Shown one piece after another: positions 1 through 13,331 of a stretch of DNA of 60,783 nucleotides. Origin of the DNA: an uncultured Pseudomonadota bacterium (GTDB lineage Bacteria > Pseudomonadota > Gammaproteobacteria > Methylococcales > Methylomonadaceae); NCBI GenBank assembly GCA_903876445.1, contig CAIQZX010000091.1:1-60783 (forward strand), in the 5' to 3' direction. The position numbers were made by a program, and so were the translations under genes. The notes under the pieces are model-generated. The model ran no database searches, was not told the DNA's origin, and worked only from the letters and a program-made list of their open reading frames with translations. Within the stretch, counting starts at the first letter, position 1, and every line of letters starts with the position of its first letter.

Positions 1-999
1 AATTTAGAAGAGCGGCTTGGTTACGTTCACAAAGGCACCGAAAAAATCGCCGAAGGTCGCACGCCAGAAAGTTTGGCGAAATTAGCGGGGCGCGTTTCGG
101 GTGATACTTGTGTGTCACACGCTTGGGCAGCTTGCATGGCAATGGAACAAGCCGCAGGTGTTGAAATTTCACTACGCGCAGCGTTGATTCGAGGCATTTT
201 TGCCGAACGCGAACGCATTGCCAATCATCTTGGCGACATCGGCGCGATTTGTAATGACGTGGCGTTTACGTTTGCGTTTATGCAAATGATGCGATTGAAA
301 GAATTGTGGTGTCGAACCAATTACGAATTATTCGGACATCGTTCATTGATGGACAAAATTATTGTAGGTGGCGTAGCGGTTGACGTGACCGAAGCGGCAA
401 GTAAATTCATGCTGACCGACATTGAACAACTTCGCGCAGAATTAGCGGATTTAATTTCGGCAATTGATTTAAATTCATCACTCGAAGACAGAATTTACAC
501 AGCGGGTTATTTATCGCCAGAAACTGCCGCGCATTTTGGAACATTAGGTTTTGTCGGACGTGCCAGTGGGCAAGATTTCGATGTTCGTCGCGATGCCCCT
601 TACGCGCCTTATGATTCTGTTGCAGTAAAAGTAGCAGCGGAAAACCAAGGCGATATTGCGTCACGTTTTTGGGTGCGCTACAAAGAAATCAATGCGTCCA
701 TGAAATTGATTGAGCAATTTATTGAGCAATTGGAAAACTTACCCGAAGGCGATTTAGTTGCGAATTGGCAAACGCCCAAAGCTGAAAGTTATGGATTGGG
801 AATTGTAGACGGGTGGCGCGGCGAAATTATTTCGTATGTTCGTTTTGGTGAAAACAACACAATTGCGCGTTTTTATCCACGCGACCCCAGCCAATTAAAT
901 TGGGAAGCTCTCGAAAAGGCGGTATTGAATAATATCGTGCCTGACTTTCCGGTGTGCAACAAATCCTTTAATTGTTCTTATTCTGGCTGCGATTTATAG
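1..999 (+). CDS. Hydrogenase-4/formate hydrogenlyase large-subunit-like protein (HyfG/HycE/NuoD family), 5' truncated by window edge
   Basis: Frame is open from base 1 (NLEERLGYVHKGTEKIAEGRTPESLAKLAGRVSGDTCVSHAWAACMAME); NuoD/HycE-like core; followed by a small-subunit gene. Confidence 0.8.
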   Translation, partial: NLEERLGYVHKGTEKIAEGRTPESLAKLAGRVSGDTCVSHAWAACMAMEQAAGVEISLRAALIRGIFAERERIANHLGDIGAICNDVAFTFAFMQMMRLKELWCRTNYELFGHRSLMDKIIVGGVAVDVTEAASKFMLTDIEQLRAELADLISAIDLNSSLEDRIYTAGYLSPETAAHFGTLGFVGRASGQDFDVRRDAPYAPYDSVAVKVAAENQGDIASRFWVRYKEINASMKLIEQFIEQLENLPEGDLVANWQTPKAESYGLGIVDGWRGEIISYVRFGENNTIARFYPRDPSQLNWEALEKAVLNNIVPDFPVCNKSFNCSYSGCDL

Positions 1000-1008
1000 G
1001 CGACGACG

Positions 1009-1518
1009 ATGTTAAATACCTTTAAAAAAATTTTTACCGTTGGCATTGTCACTGAAAATTACAAAGCCCCGCACGATGCCGAATTGGAAACGTTAGGCAT
1101 TGAAATTAAACGCCGCATTGATCAAAAATTCACTGGCAGTTTAGCGATTCGAGCCGTTGATGCAGGTTCATGTAACGGTTGTGAATTGGAAATCCACGCG
1201 CTGAATAATCCGTTTTATGATGTTGAAAGATTTGGAATTCATTTTGTTGCTTCACCGCGCCACGCCGATGTTTTATTGGTAACGGGTGTGGTGTCACGCC
1301 ACATGCAAACCGCATTATTGCGAACTTATGATGCCACGCCAAATCCAAAATGGGTGATTGCAATGGGCGATTGTGCAAGTTGTGGTGGTGAATTTGGTAC
1401 GTCTTATGCTAGTTGTGGGGCAGTGAGTAACGTAATTCCTGTAGATATGACGATTGCAGGTTGCCCACCAACGCCTTTAGTTTTGCTCAAGGCATTATTA
1501 GCCATAATGGAAAAATAA
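1009..1518 (+). CDS. Hydrogenase small-subunit-like / NuoB-like 4Fe-4S protein (HyfI/HycG family)
   Basis: CNGCE, MGDCASCGG and GCPPTP motifs of the NuoB/HycG family; directly downstream of the large subunit. Confidence 0.85.
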   Translation: MLNTFKKIFTVGIVTENYKAPHDAELETLGIEIKRRIDQKFTGSLAIRAVDAGSCNGCELEIHALNNPFYDVERFGIHFVASPRHADVLLVTGVVSRHMQTALLRTYDATPNPKWVIAMGDCASCGGEFGTSYASCGAVSNVIPVDMTIAGCPPTPLVLLKALLAIMEK

Positions 1519-1520
1519 AA

Positions 1521-2210
1521 ATGAAAAAAGTGTTAATTGGCTCACTCCTATTTTTAGGAGTTGCCACAACGGGAAATGCCAAAACCGTCGAGGACTTTCA
1601 AACGTGGGGAAATGTCACCGCAACGGGAAGTTTAGGTGTTATAAATCCCGAACTCAAAAATATGAAGTATTGGGTAGAAGGGCAGGGACGTTTCGGCAAT
1701 GACACGTCGCAATTTTCACAAGGTATGGTTCGTGCAGGTTTAGGCTATGCCGTCATGGATAAAGTTAGCGTTTGGCTCGGTTATGCGTTTGTACCGACCG
1801 AAGAACCATTCACCAAAAAGCCTTTCGATGAGCATCGAATTTGGCAACAATTATTATGGAGCGATAAATTCGCCGATATTACGCTGACCAGTCGTACCCG
1901 TTTGGAACAGCGTTTTATTCCGACGGGTAGCGATGTAGGTTGGCGTTTTCGACAAATGTTTAAAGCGTCTGTGCCAGTTGCTTACGATTTTAGTTTTGTG
2001 ATGTCGGACGAGTATTTTGTGAACATTAACAAAACGAATTTTGGCGCGGCGGATGGTTTTGATCAAAATCGGGCGTTTGCGGGTGTGGGTTATAACTTCG
2101 ATAAAAACATTAAAACCGAAGTCGGTTATATGAATCAATATATTCGCAAAGCCGCCGCTCCAGACCGCAAAGATGATATTTTGTCGGTGAATTTGTATCT
2201 GAATTATTGA
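1521..2210 (+). CDS. DUF2490-like outer-membrane protein with signal peptide
   Basis: MKKVLIGSLLFLGVATTGNA signal peptide; WxxQ/FRQMFKA/NRAFAGVGYNF beta-barrel pattern. Confidence 0.65.
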   Translation: MKKVLIGSLLFLGVATTGNAKTVEDFQTWGNVTATGSLGVINPELKNMKYWVEGQGRFGNDTSQFSQGMVRAGLGYAVMDKVSVWLGYAFVPTEEPFTKKPFDEHRIWQQLLWSDKFADITLTSRTRLEQRFIPTGSDVGWRFRQMFKASVPVAYDFSFVMSDEYFVNINKTNFGAADGFDQNRAFAGVGYNFDKNIKTEVGYMNQYIRKAAAPDRKDDILSVNLYLNY

Positions 2211-2227
2211 AATTTACATCAATAAAA

Positions 2228-2536
2228 ATGATGAACGACAGTAACAACAACGATCTTTCTCACCATATTTTGCCAAACTCAGCGACGATGGTGGGAGTTT
2301 GCATTATGGTTATCAGCATTGTAAAAAGTATGCCGCCCGATGCCGTGAATTACCTAATCGACAAAGCATTAGCGATTGATTGCGTACTTTTTATGGCGAG
2401 CGCATTACTGTCTTTTTTATCGATTCGATTAGAAAAATCGACACTTGGTTTGGAGCGTTGGGCAGAAATTATTTTCATTTTTGGTTTAGTTTCAATGACA
2501 ATTATTGCAGTAATTTTTGCTTTTGAGATTGTTTAG
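2228..2536 (+). CDS. Small membrane protein of unknown function (~3 TM)
   Basis: ORF with hydrophobic segments; internal ATG at 2228 chosen over 2207. Confidence 0.5.
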   Translation: MMNDSNNNDLSHHILPNSATMVGVCIMVISIVKSMPPDAVNYLIDKALAIDCVLFMASALLSFLSIRLEKSTLGLERWAEIIFIFGLVSMTIIAVIFAFEIV

Positions 2537-2714
2537 CAACTTTCTGAATCATTACGTTGAAATTAGACACACAAAACTAGCAAAATAATGCTGTATTTGG
2601 CACAAACGAAAGAAAGTAATGATACACTTCTACAGTTGAGCAAGTGGAATTCTCATCGCTTTTAATAAAGCAAAGAGAATGTCAATTTTCACATTTTTAA
2701 CTTTAGGAGCCATT

Positions 2715-6325
<3,611 letters not shown>

Positions 6326-6327
6326 AA

Positions 6328-7119
6328 ATGCTTGCTTATCCCGCTATTGACCCTGTTGCTGTTTCGATTGGTGCCGTAAAAATTCACTGGTACGGCATTA
6401 TGTACCTGATTGGTTTCGCAGCAGTTTATTTGCTTGGGCAACACCGCGCAAAACAAGCGTGGTCGCCCATCAAACCCGAAGCAATTGAAGATTTAGTGAC
6501 TTATGGCGCGATGGGCGTGATTTTAGGCGGTCGAATTGGCTACATTTTGTTTTACAACTTCAGCGCGTTTTTAGAAAATCCGCTGATTTTGTTCAAAATT
6601 TGGCAAGGTGGAATGTCTTTTCATGGCGGGATGTTGGGCGTATTTGTAGCGATGGCGTGGTTTGCGAAAAAGCAAAATTGCACGCTTTGGCAACTCACAG
6701 ATTTAATTGCCCCGATTGCCCCAATCGGTTTGGGCGCGGGACGAATCGGTAATTTTATCAATTCTGAACTTTGGGGTAGACCAACAGACGTGCCGTGGGC
6801 AATGATTTTTCCAAATGGCGGTGACGTGGCGCGTCATCCGTCGCAACTTTACGAAGCGTTTTTGGAAGGCTTTGTATTGTTTGTGATTGTGTGGATTTAC
6901 ACGCAAAAGCCGCGTCCCACAATGGCAGCAACGGGTTTAGCGGTTGCAGGTTATGGCGTATTTCGGTTTTTCATTGAATTTTATCGTTTGCCCGACGCGC
7001 ATTTGGGCTATCTCGCGCTCGATTGGGTGACGATGGGACAAATTTTGTCCACGCCGATGATTGTGATTGGGGCAGCCTTAATGATTTTTGCGTATAAAAA
7101 ACATGAAAAATTATCTTGA
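6328..7119 (+). CDS. lgt: Prolipoprotein diacylglyceryl transferase
   Basis: [35 protein letters not shown] motifs. Confidence 0.97.
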   Translation: MLAYPAIDPVAVSIGAVKIHWYGIMYLIGFAAVYLLGQHRAKQAWSPIKPEAIEDLVTYGAMGVILGGRIGYILFYNFSAFLENPLILFKIWQGGMSFHGGMLGVFVAMAWFAKKQNCTLWQLTDLIAPIAPIGLGAGRIGNFINSELWGRPTDVPWAMIFPNGGDVARHPSQLYEAFLEGFVLFVIVWIYTQKPRPTMAATGLAVAGYGVFRFFIEFYRLPDAHLGYLALDWVTMGQILSTPMIVIGAALMIFAYKKHEKLS

Positions 7120-7936
7120 ACTTTTAAACAAATTGCTCACCGAAGGCGTGCAAAAAGGCGACCGAACAGGAAACGGGACGTTGTCGATTTTTGGGCATCA
7201 AATGCGTTTTGATTTGGCGGCGGGTTTTCCACTGATTACCACTAAAAAAGTGCATTTGAAATCGATTATTCATGAGTTGTTGTGGTTTTTGAATGGCGAT
7301 ACGAATAACAATTTGCTCGAAGAAAAAGGCGTTTCAATTTGGCGCGAATGGAGTGACGAAAACGGCGAATTAGGCGCGATTTATGGCAAACAATGGCGTT
7401 CATGGGAAACACAAAATGGCGAAACCATTGACCAAATTTCTCAAATCATCGAGCAACTAAAAACCAATCCAAACAGCCGCCGCATTATCGTTTCAGCGTG
7501 GAATGTTGCCGATTTACCTGACGAAAAAATCAGCCCGCAAGAAAACGTCAAAAATGGCAAAATGGCTCTCGCACCATGTCATGCGTTTTTTCAGTTTTAT
7601 GTGGCGAATAACAAACTTTCTTGCCAACTTTATCAACGTAGTTGTGACACGTTTATCGGCGTGCCGTTTAACATTGCCAGTTATGCGTTGCTGACGATGA
7701 TGATTGCTCAACAATGTGATTTAGAACTCGGCGAATTCATTTGGACGGGCGGTGATGTGCATTTGTATTTGAATCATCAAGAGCAAGCTAAAATCCAATT
7801 ACAGCGAACACCACGCGCTTTGCCAACGATGAAAATCAAACGCAAACCCGATTCAATTTTTGATTACGCTTACGATGATTTTGAACTAATCGGCTACGAT
7901 GCCGATACTCATATTTCTGCCCCAATTGCTATTTGA
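7103..7936 (+). CDS. thyA: Thymidylate synthase
   Basis: GDRTGTG-like start ([14 protein letters not shown]), [35 protein letters not shown]. Confidence 0.98.
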   Translation: MKNYLELLNKLLTEGVQKGDRTGNGTLSIFGHQMRFDLAAGFPLITTKKVHLKSIIHELLWFLNGDTNNNLLEEKGVSIWREWSDENGELGAIYGKQWRSWETQNGETIDQISQIIEQLKTNPNSRRIIVSAWNVADLPDEKISPQENVKNGKMALAPCHAFFQFYVANNKLSCQLYQRSCDTFIGVPFNIASYALLTMMIAQQCDLELGEFIWTGGDVHLYLNHQEQAKIQLQRTPRALPTMKIKRKPDSIFDYAYDDFELIGYDADTHISAPIAI

Positions 7937-7950
7937 GAAATTTGTTTGTG

Positions 7951-8976
7951 ATGATTACTTTCTGCCGATTATTTGTTGTTTTTCTGCTGCTTTTATTAGC
8001 GGGTTGCGCGTCTGAACCCGTTATTCGTCCAAGCAAACCTTATCCAACTGACACGGGTCGAACTCCTGATTATACGGAAGCTCGTCCAATTGTGGGTGTT
8101 TATGCAAATCAGCCTTCTGTTAGTGCATTTGTCCAACACATGGTTCACGATTACGGTTTTTCAGAAGATTATTTGAATAATTTGTTTTCACAAGCAAACA
8201 AACTCGATTCCGTTTTACGTTTAGAAGTTGATCCATTTGTGCCGCCAAAACCAAAATATACAGGACCTACTTCGTCTGAACCTGTTGTGCCACCAAAACC
8301 AAAAGTAACAGCGGGTTGGTCAAGTTATCGCAAACAATTTATGGATGACGCGCATATCAATAACGGTGTGACTTTTTGGCGTGCGAATGCCGAAGCCTTG
8401 CAACGTGCCGCACAAACGTATCACGTTGATCCTGAATATATCGTTGGAATTATCGGCGTGGAAACATATTTTGGGCGCAATGTCGGAAAAACAAATACTT
8501 TTGATGCGTTAAGTACATTGTCATTTTTTACGATTCGTCGTGCCGAATACTTCACCAAAGAGCTTGAAAACTTTTTGTTGATGTCTAAAGAAGAAAATTT
8601 AGAACCGCGTAAAATTATTGGCTCTTGGGCGGGGGCGTTAGGTTTAGGTCAGTTTATGCCAAAAAGTTTTCGCAAATTAGCGGTTGATTTTAATGGCGAT
8701 GGTAAACGCGATTTGTGGAATTCTGAAGATGCGATTGGCAGTGTCGCGCATTATTTTAGTAATTCGGGTTGGAAATTTAATCAACTTGTTGCTACGCCAA
8801 TAAATGGAGATGTTGATGCGGAATATATTATTTTGGGAACCGATGGCGGAAATCAATTTTGGGCAGTCGGTGATAATTTTAAAACCATCAAAAAATACAA
8901 TAGCAGCAACAAATATGCGATGGCGGTGCATCAGCTCGGTCAAGCGATTAAACAACGTTATTTAATGTCAAAATGA
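7951..8976 (+). CDS. mltB: Lytic murein transglycosylase B-like lipoprotein
   Basis: Lipobox LLAGC; GIIGVETYFGRNVG; GALGLGQFMPKSFR; start could be TTG 7933 overlapping thyA stop. Confidence 0.9.
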   Translation: MITFCRLFVVFLLLLLAGCASEPVIRPSKPYPTDTGRTPDYTEARPIVGVYANQPSVSAFVQHMVHDYGFSEDYLNNLFSQANKLDSVLRLEVDPFVPPKPKYTGPTSSEPVVPPKPKVTAGWSSYRKQFMDDAHINNGVTFWRANAEALQRAAQTYHVDPEYIVGIIGVETYFGRNVGKTNTFDALSTLSFFTIRRAEYFTKELENFLLMSKEENLEPRKIIGSWAGALGLGQFMPKSFRKLAVDFNGDGKRDLWNSEDAIGSVAHYFSNSGWKFNQLVATPINGDVDAEYIILGTDGGNQFWAVGDNFKTIKKYNSSNKYAMAVHQLGQAIKQRYLMSK

Positions 8977-11900
8977 ATCGAATTTGTCTGTATTTTGTTA
9001 TCTTATTTTCTTTATTAGTTTCAACACTCAGTTTTAGCGCAACGTTGCCGACAAACAGCGAAGCAATTTCTGCCGAATTTATTCAACATAAAATTGCAGA
9101 TTTGAATGCTCGCCAAGGTTTAGATGAAGCTGTAAAAGCCGCAATTTTAAAGCAATATCAAGCTGCATTAGATAATTTAACAAGTAATACTCAGGCTATC
9201 GCACAAATTGAGAATTTTACTGCCGCGCTACATCAAGCACCTTCAAAAATTAAACTTTTACAAAAAGAAATTGAACAAGCCTCCTCGCTTAAATCTAATA
9301 GTAAACAAAAAATTGAAGATTTTCGACAAATTCCGGTCGAAGAGTTAGAGCAACGTTTAATTATAGAAAAAAACAAAATCAGCCAACTTGATGAACAATC
9401 GAAAAAATTGGAAGCGGATTTAGCCTTACAAAATAACCGCCCAATGTTAATTCGAGAAGAAACAAATGCTGCCCAACAGCAAATCGAAGACGCTCGCAAA
9501 AAACTTGAATTCTCTGGCACGACGATTTCTAAACTCGAAATCGAAGCGCAACAACTGTATTTCAAAACGCTTATTGAAACGAAAATTACAGAATTAAAGC
9601 TGCTTGATGTCGAAGCAATCAGTCAGCCAGCACGACTTGAGTTATTAAAAACACAATTTCAATTACTTGATATTCAAAAAAATTCCCTCGCCCCCATTGT
9701 CGCAACAATTGAAAATTTGGCTTTTGATTTGCGAGAACAAGAAGCAAAAAAAATGGAGGATTCATTAAGTAAAACGGAAAAGGAAATTGAAAATAAGCAT
9801 CCTTTAATTCAGCAATATACTCGTGAAAATATTAAATATAGCCGGGACTTGCAAGCAGTTACAGCAAAAATCGAACAAGTCAGTGACCAAAAAACACAAG
9901 TTGAAACTAAAAATACTGACATTGAAAATGAATTTAAAAGTGCAGAGAAAAAAATCAGTTTAGCGAGTTTAAGCCCAGCATTAGGAAAAATTTTGCGTGA
10001 ACAACGCCGCAGTTTAGCGAATCAAAATGAAGATCAAAAAGAATCTTCTAAACTTCAAAATGAAATTGAATTAACCAGTTTAGAGCAGTTCAAAATAGAA
10101 GATAAGCAAAAATCGTTGCTAAATTTAGATACTTTTTTGAAACAAATGATGGCAACACAAGTTGAATTCACATTGTCATTTGAACAGCGCATGATGATTC
10201 AAGCTGAATTGCGTATGTTGTTAAATAATCAAAAAGAATTACTCAATAAACTTGCGTTAGCAGATGCGACATATTTGCGAACACTAGGCGATTTAGATTT
10301 CACTCGTCAAAAAATGCTCACGCAAGCTAGAAAATTTGCTGTGTATTTAGACGAGCGTTTGCTATGGGTGCAAAGTTCCGAACCCGTTAATTTAGATATA
10401 TTTTCGGGGCTTTCTCATTCATTACAGTGGTTATTTTCACCCTCAAATTGGCTGGAAGCTGGACGCGAAACATTAAATGCGATTCAAAATAATCGTGTAA
10501 TTTTTAGTAGCGTTATTGGTTTCTTATTTTTCTTGATTCGATTGAAAAATTGGGCGAGTAATCGTTTAAAAATCAATGCAACAGAATTAAATCATTGGCG
10601 TAATGTTCATTTTTACAGCACATTACAAGCTCTTATTTATCAGGTTTTATTTATTTTACCTGCGCCAATTATCGTTTATTTATTCGGGCTTTTTTTTACA
10701 ATTAGTCGTTCAACAGATTTTACTTTCGCATTAGGATCTGGATTACAGAGTGCGGCAATTTCATTGTTTGTTTGGCAGTTTTGTTATTCTATTTTTGCAA
10801 TCAATGGTATTGCTAGACGACATTTTCAATGGCATAAAAAAACCGTACTTTTATTTCATACACATTCAGCATGGTTGCGGTTTGTGATTGTCCTCGCTGT
10901 TTTTTTTGTTAATGCAACGCGCGTTTCTGAAGTTTCAGAGTATAGCGATTCACTGGGTAGATTAGCGTTAATTGTTATGTTTATTGCTTTAGCTGTTTTT
11001 ATGGTGAAACTTTTAAAGCACAATTTATGGCAAATTTGGTTAAAAAACCATTTCCCGCGTTTACGTTATGTCGCTTTCGCGCTAATTATTGCAGTGCCAG
11101 TCATGATTATTGGCTCTACAATCATGGGATATTATTCAAGTGCGTTAGAATTGCAGGAAAAATTGATTAGCAGTTTTCGATTACTAATGTTAATCGTAGT
11201 TGCACATGAAATGGTATTGCGTTGGCTGACGTTGATAAATCGCCAGTTAGCGTTAAAGAATGCTCAACAACAAAATGAATTACACGATAAACATATATTA
11301 GAAAATGAAGCGTTGCTCGACATTCCAAAAATAAACGCCCAAACTCGAAAATTATTACACGTTACACTGGCTTTTATCGTGATTTTTGGATTTTGGGTAA
11401 TTTGGAAAAATCTTTTACCGGCATTTTCATTTTTAGATCATATCGTTCTTTGGCAGCATAAAGTTATTGTCGAAAATCAAGAAAGTTATCAACCAATTAC
11501 ACTCACGAATTTACTGTTTGCGAGTTTGTATTTTTTTATTGCGATTGTGGCGGTAAGAAATTTTTACGGTGTATTGGAATTATTAGTATTTCGTCGCTGG
11601 GAAATTGAAGTCGGTAGCCGTTATGCGACCAACCAATTAGCAAAATACTTTTTTGTTACGATAGCCTTTATCAGCATCGCCAATGAACTCGGTGGAAGTT
11701 GGTCGCAAGTACAATGGCTTGTTGCGGCATTAGGCGTAGGGTTAGGATTTGGTTTACAGGAAATTTTCGCAAATTTAGTTTCCGGCATTATTTTATTATT
11801 TGAGCGTCCGATTCGAGTCGGTGATGTCGTAACAATTGGTGACTTAACAGGTTCAGTTTCTCGTATTCAAATGCGAGCCACAACGCTCATTGACGTGGAA

Positions 11901-12278
11901 CAACGTGAATTGATTGTCCCTAATAAAACATTCATTACCAGCCAACTTACAAATTGGACGTTAAGTAATACGACAACGAGAATTGTCATTCCAATCGGAA
12001 TTGCATTTGATTCGGATGTCGAATTTACTCACGATTTGATGTTACAAATTGTGAAAGAAACACCGCAGGTTTTAGAAGAACCTGCGCCATGTGTGTTATT
12101 TATTGGGTTTGGTGAAAGTTCATTAAATTTCTCAATTTGTGCATTTGTTAACGAACCTACGCTCCGATCATTTGTCATTCATGATTTAAATATGCGCTTA
12201 GAAAAATCGTTACGAGAAAATAAAATTAAAATTCCTTATCCTCAACGAGAAGTTCACATTAAAGACAGTCAGCAATAA
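8973..12278 (+). CDS. Large mechanosensitive channel (MscK/KefA-like) with long periplasmic coiled coil
   Basis: 1101 aa; signal peptide, coiled coil, multiple TMs, C-terminal MscS core (GLGLQEIFANLVSGIILLFERPIRVGDVVTIG). Confidence 0.88.
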   Translation: MNRICLYFVILFSLLVSTLSFSATLPTNSEAISAEFIQHKIADLNARQGLDEAVKAAILKQYQAALDNLTSNTQAIAQIENFTAALHQAPSKIKLLQKEIEQASSLKSNSKQKIEDFRQIPVEELEQRLIIEKNKISQLDEQSKKLEADLALQNNRPMLIREETNAAQQQIEDARKKLEFSGTTISKLEIEAQQLYFKTLIETKITELKLLDVEAISQPARLELLKTQFQLLDIQKNSLAPIVATIENLAFDLREQEAKKMEDSLSKTEKEIENKHPLIQQYTRENIKYSRDLQAVTAKIEQVSDQKTQVETKNTDIENEFKSAEKKISLASLSPALGKILREQRRSLANQNEDQKESSKLQNEIELTSLEQFKIEDKQKSLLNLDTFLKQMMATQVEFTLSFEQRMMIQAELRMLLNNQKELLNKLALADATYLRTLGDLDFTRQKMLTQARKFAVYLDERLLWVQSSEPVNLDIFSGLSHSLQWLFSPSNWLEAGRETLNAIQNNRVIFSSVIGFLFFLIRLKNWASNRLKINATELNHWRNVHFYSTLQALIYQVLFILPAPIIVYLFGLFFTISRSTDFTFALGSGLQSAAISLFVWQFCYSIFAINGIARRHFQWHKKTVLLFHTHSAWLRFVIVLAVFFVNATRVSEVSEYSDSLGRLALIVMFIALAVFMVKLLKHNLWQIWLKNHFPRLRYVAFALIIAVPVMIIGSTIMGYYSSALELQEKLISSFRLLMLIVVAHEMVLRWLTLINRQLALKNAQQQNELHDKHILENEALLDIPKINAQTRKLLHVTLAFIVIFGFWVIWKNLLPAFSFLDHIVLWQHKVIVENQESYQPITLTNLLFASLYFFIAIVAVRNFYGVLELLVFRRWEIEVGSRYATNQLAKYFFVTIAFISIANELGGSWSQVQWLVAALGVGLGFGLQEIFANLVSGIILLFERPIRVGDVVTIGDLTGSVSRIQMRATTLIDVEQRELIVPNKTFITSQLTNWTLSNTTTRIVIPIGIAFDSDVEFTHDLMLQIVKETPQVLEEPAPCVLFIGFGESSLNFSICAFVNEPTLRSFVIHDLNMRLEKSLRENKIKIPYPQREVHIKDSQQ

Positions 12279-12318
12279 TTAAAACAAAAATACGATTATT
12301 TATTTGCAACCCCAAAAA

Positions 12319-13230
12319 TTACAATAAACAATAAGATGGAACCCAACTTTTTTTCATCATGTAATCTGGCACTTTGTTAAAATCAAATTCTTCGCCATCT
12401 TGAATCATTTTTCTCACGTCAAACAACTGCCCAACTTCAGGAATATCATTGAAAAATAACGTGTAAAAAGGTTGTACTAATTTTTTAGCCACCTTAATTC
12501 CTATCATTCCAATGAAATTACGTCGCTGTCCAACGTGAGCGATTTCATCAATTGTAATTTCGTCCAGCAATTCTTTTAAACGATCGCGCACTTCCGGTTC
12601 GTCAGCTAACACATCATCGAACAATTTGTGTAAATGAAAGTAAAACGTAACGCCCATCAATTCCGTTACAAACGCCGGTGTGTCAATTAGAATCCCCGGA
12701 AATTTTGGAAATTGTTCATACATTTTTTCTTTCCAAGGCGACAAAGGTACCCATTCGACTTTATCCAAACCGCACGTTTTTAACATTTCATCAAATAATC
12801 GAACGTGGCAAAACTCTTCCGCTAAATGAATTCGACTGATTTTATCTTCAAGTGTTTTGCAGTGTTCCATTCTCGGAGCTACATCCCACGCGCCTTTAAT
12901 TCCCACCCATTCGTGTCTCGCAAATTTATAAATGCCTGTTAGCATCAATGTCATTTTGTCTAATGATTCTGGATTGTCTTGCATTTCAACATAATTACGA
13001 TAAAACGCTTCGGGATTCGCTAATGGCGTGCGTAATTTAACGGGATTGTTTTGAAAAAAAACAAGTTTCTCACGTTTAACAGCTAAATCGCGGTCTTCTT
13101 CTAATAATTCACCACCATGCTGTTGTGTAAATTCCCAATAATTATCAAAGTTTTCTTTGCGTTGTTGCGCGGTGGACGGTGAAAAAATAGAACGATATTT
13201 GGTTGTGACTGTCATTGTGATGAAATCCAA
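12319..13230 (-). CDS. Ferritin-like putative diiron protein of unknown function
   Basis: Two ExxH motifs (AEEFCHVRLF, DEIAHVGQR) separated by Glu-containing helices; helical protein. Confidence 0.55.
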   Translation of the reverse strand: MDFITMTVTTKYRSIFSPSTAQQRKENFDNYWEFTQQHGGELLEEDRDLAVKREKLVFFQNNPVKLRTPLANPEAFYRNYVEMQDNPESLDKMTLMLTGIYKFARHEWVGIKGAWDVAPRMEHCKTLEDKISRIHLAEEFCHVRLFDEMLKTCGLDKVEWVPLSPWKEKMYEQFPKFPGILIDTPAFVTELMGVTFYFHLHKLFDDVLADEPEVRDRLKELLDEITIDEIAHVGQRRNFIGMIGIKVAKKLVQPFYTLFFNDIPEVGQLFDVRKMIQDGEEFDFNKVPDYMMKKSWVPSYCLL

Positions 13231-13331
13231 ATTAGAATAAAAAAAACGGCCGATTGTATAGCACTAAAATCAATTATGTTATTTTTTTTGTACGACCATA
13301 ACGATGCGGAAAATCTGTTTTTTAAACCGCT

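Noticed and set aside
2537-2714. Possible replication origin upstream of dnaN
   Set aside because: No cluster of TTATCCACA-like DnaA boxes or AT-rich repeats could be recognised and dnaA is absent.
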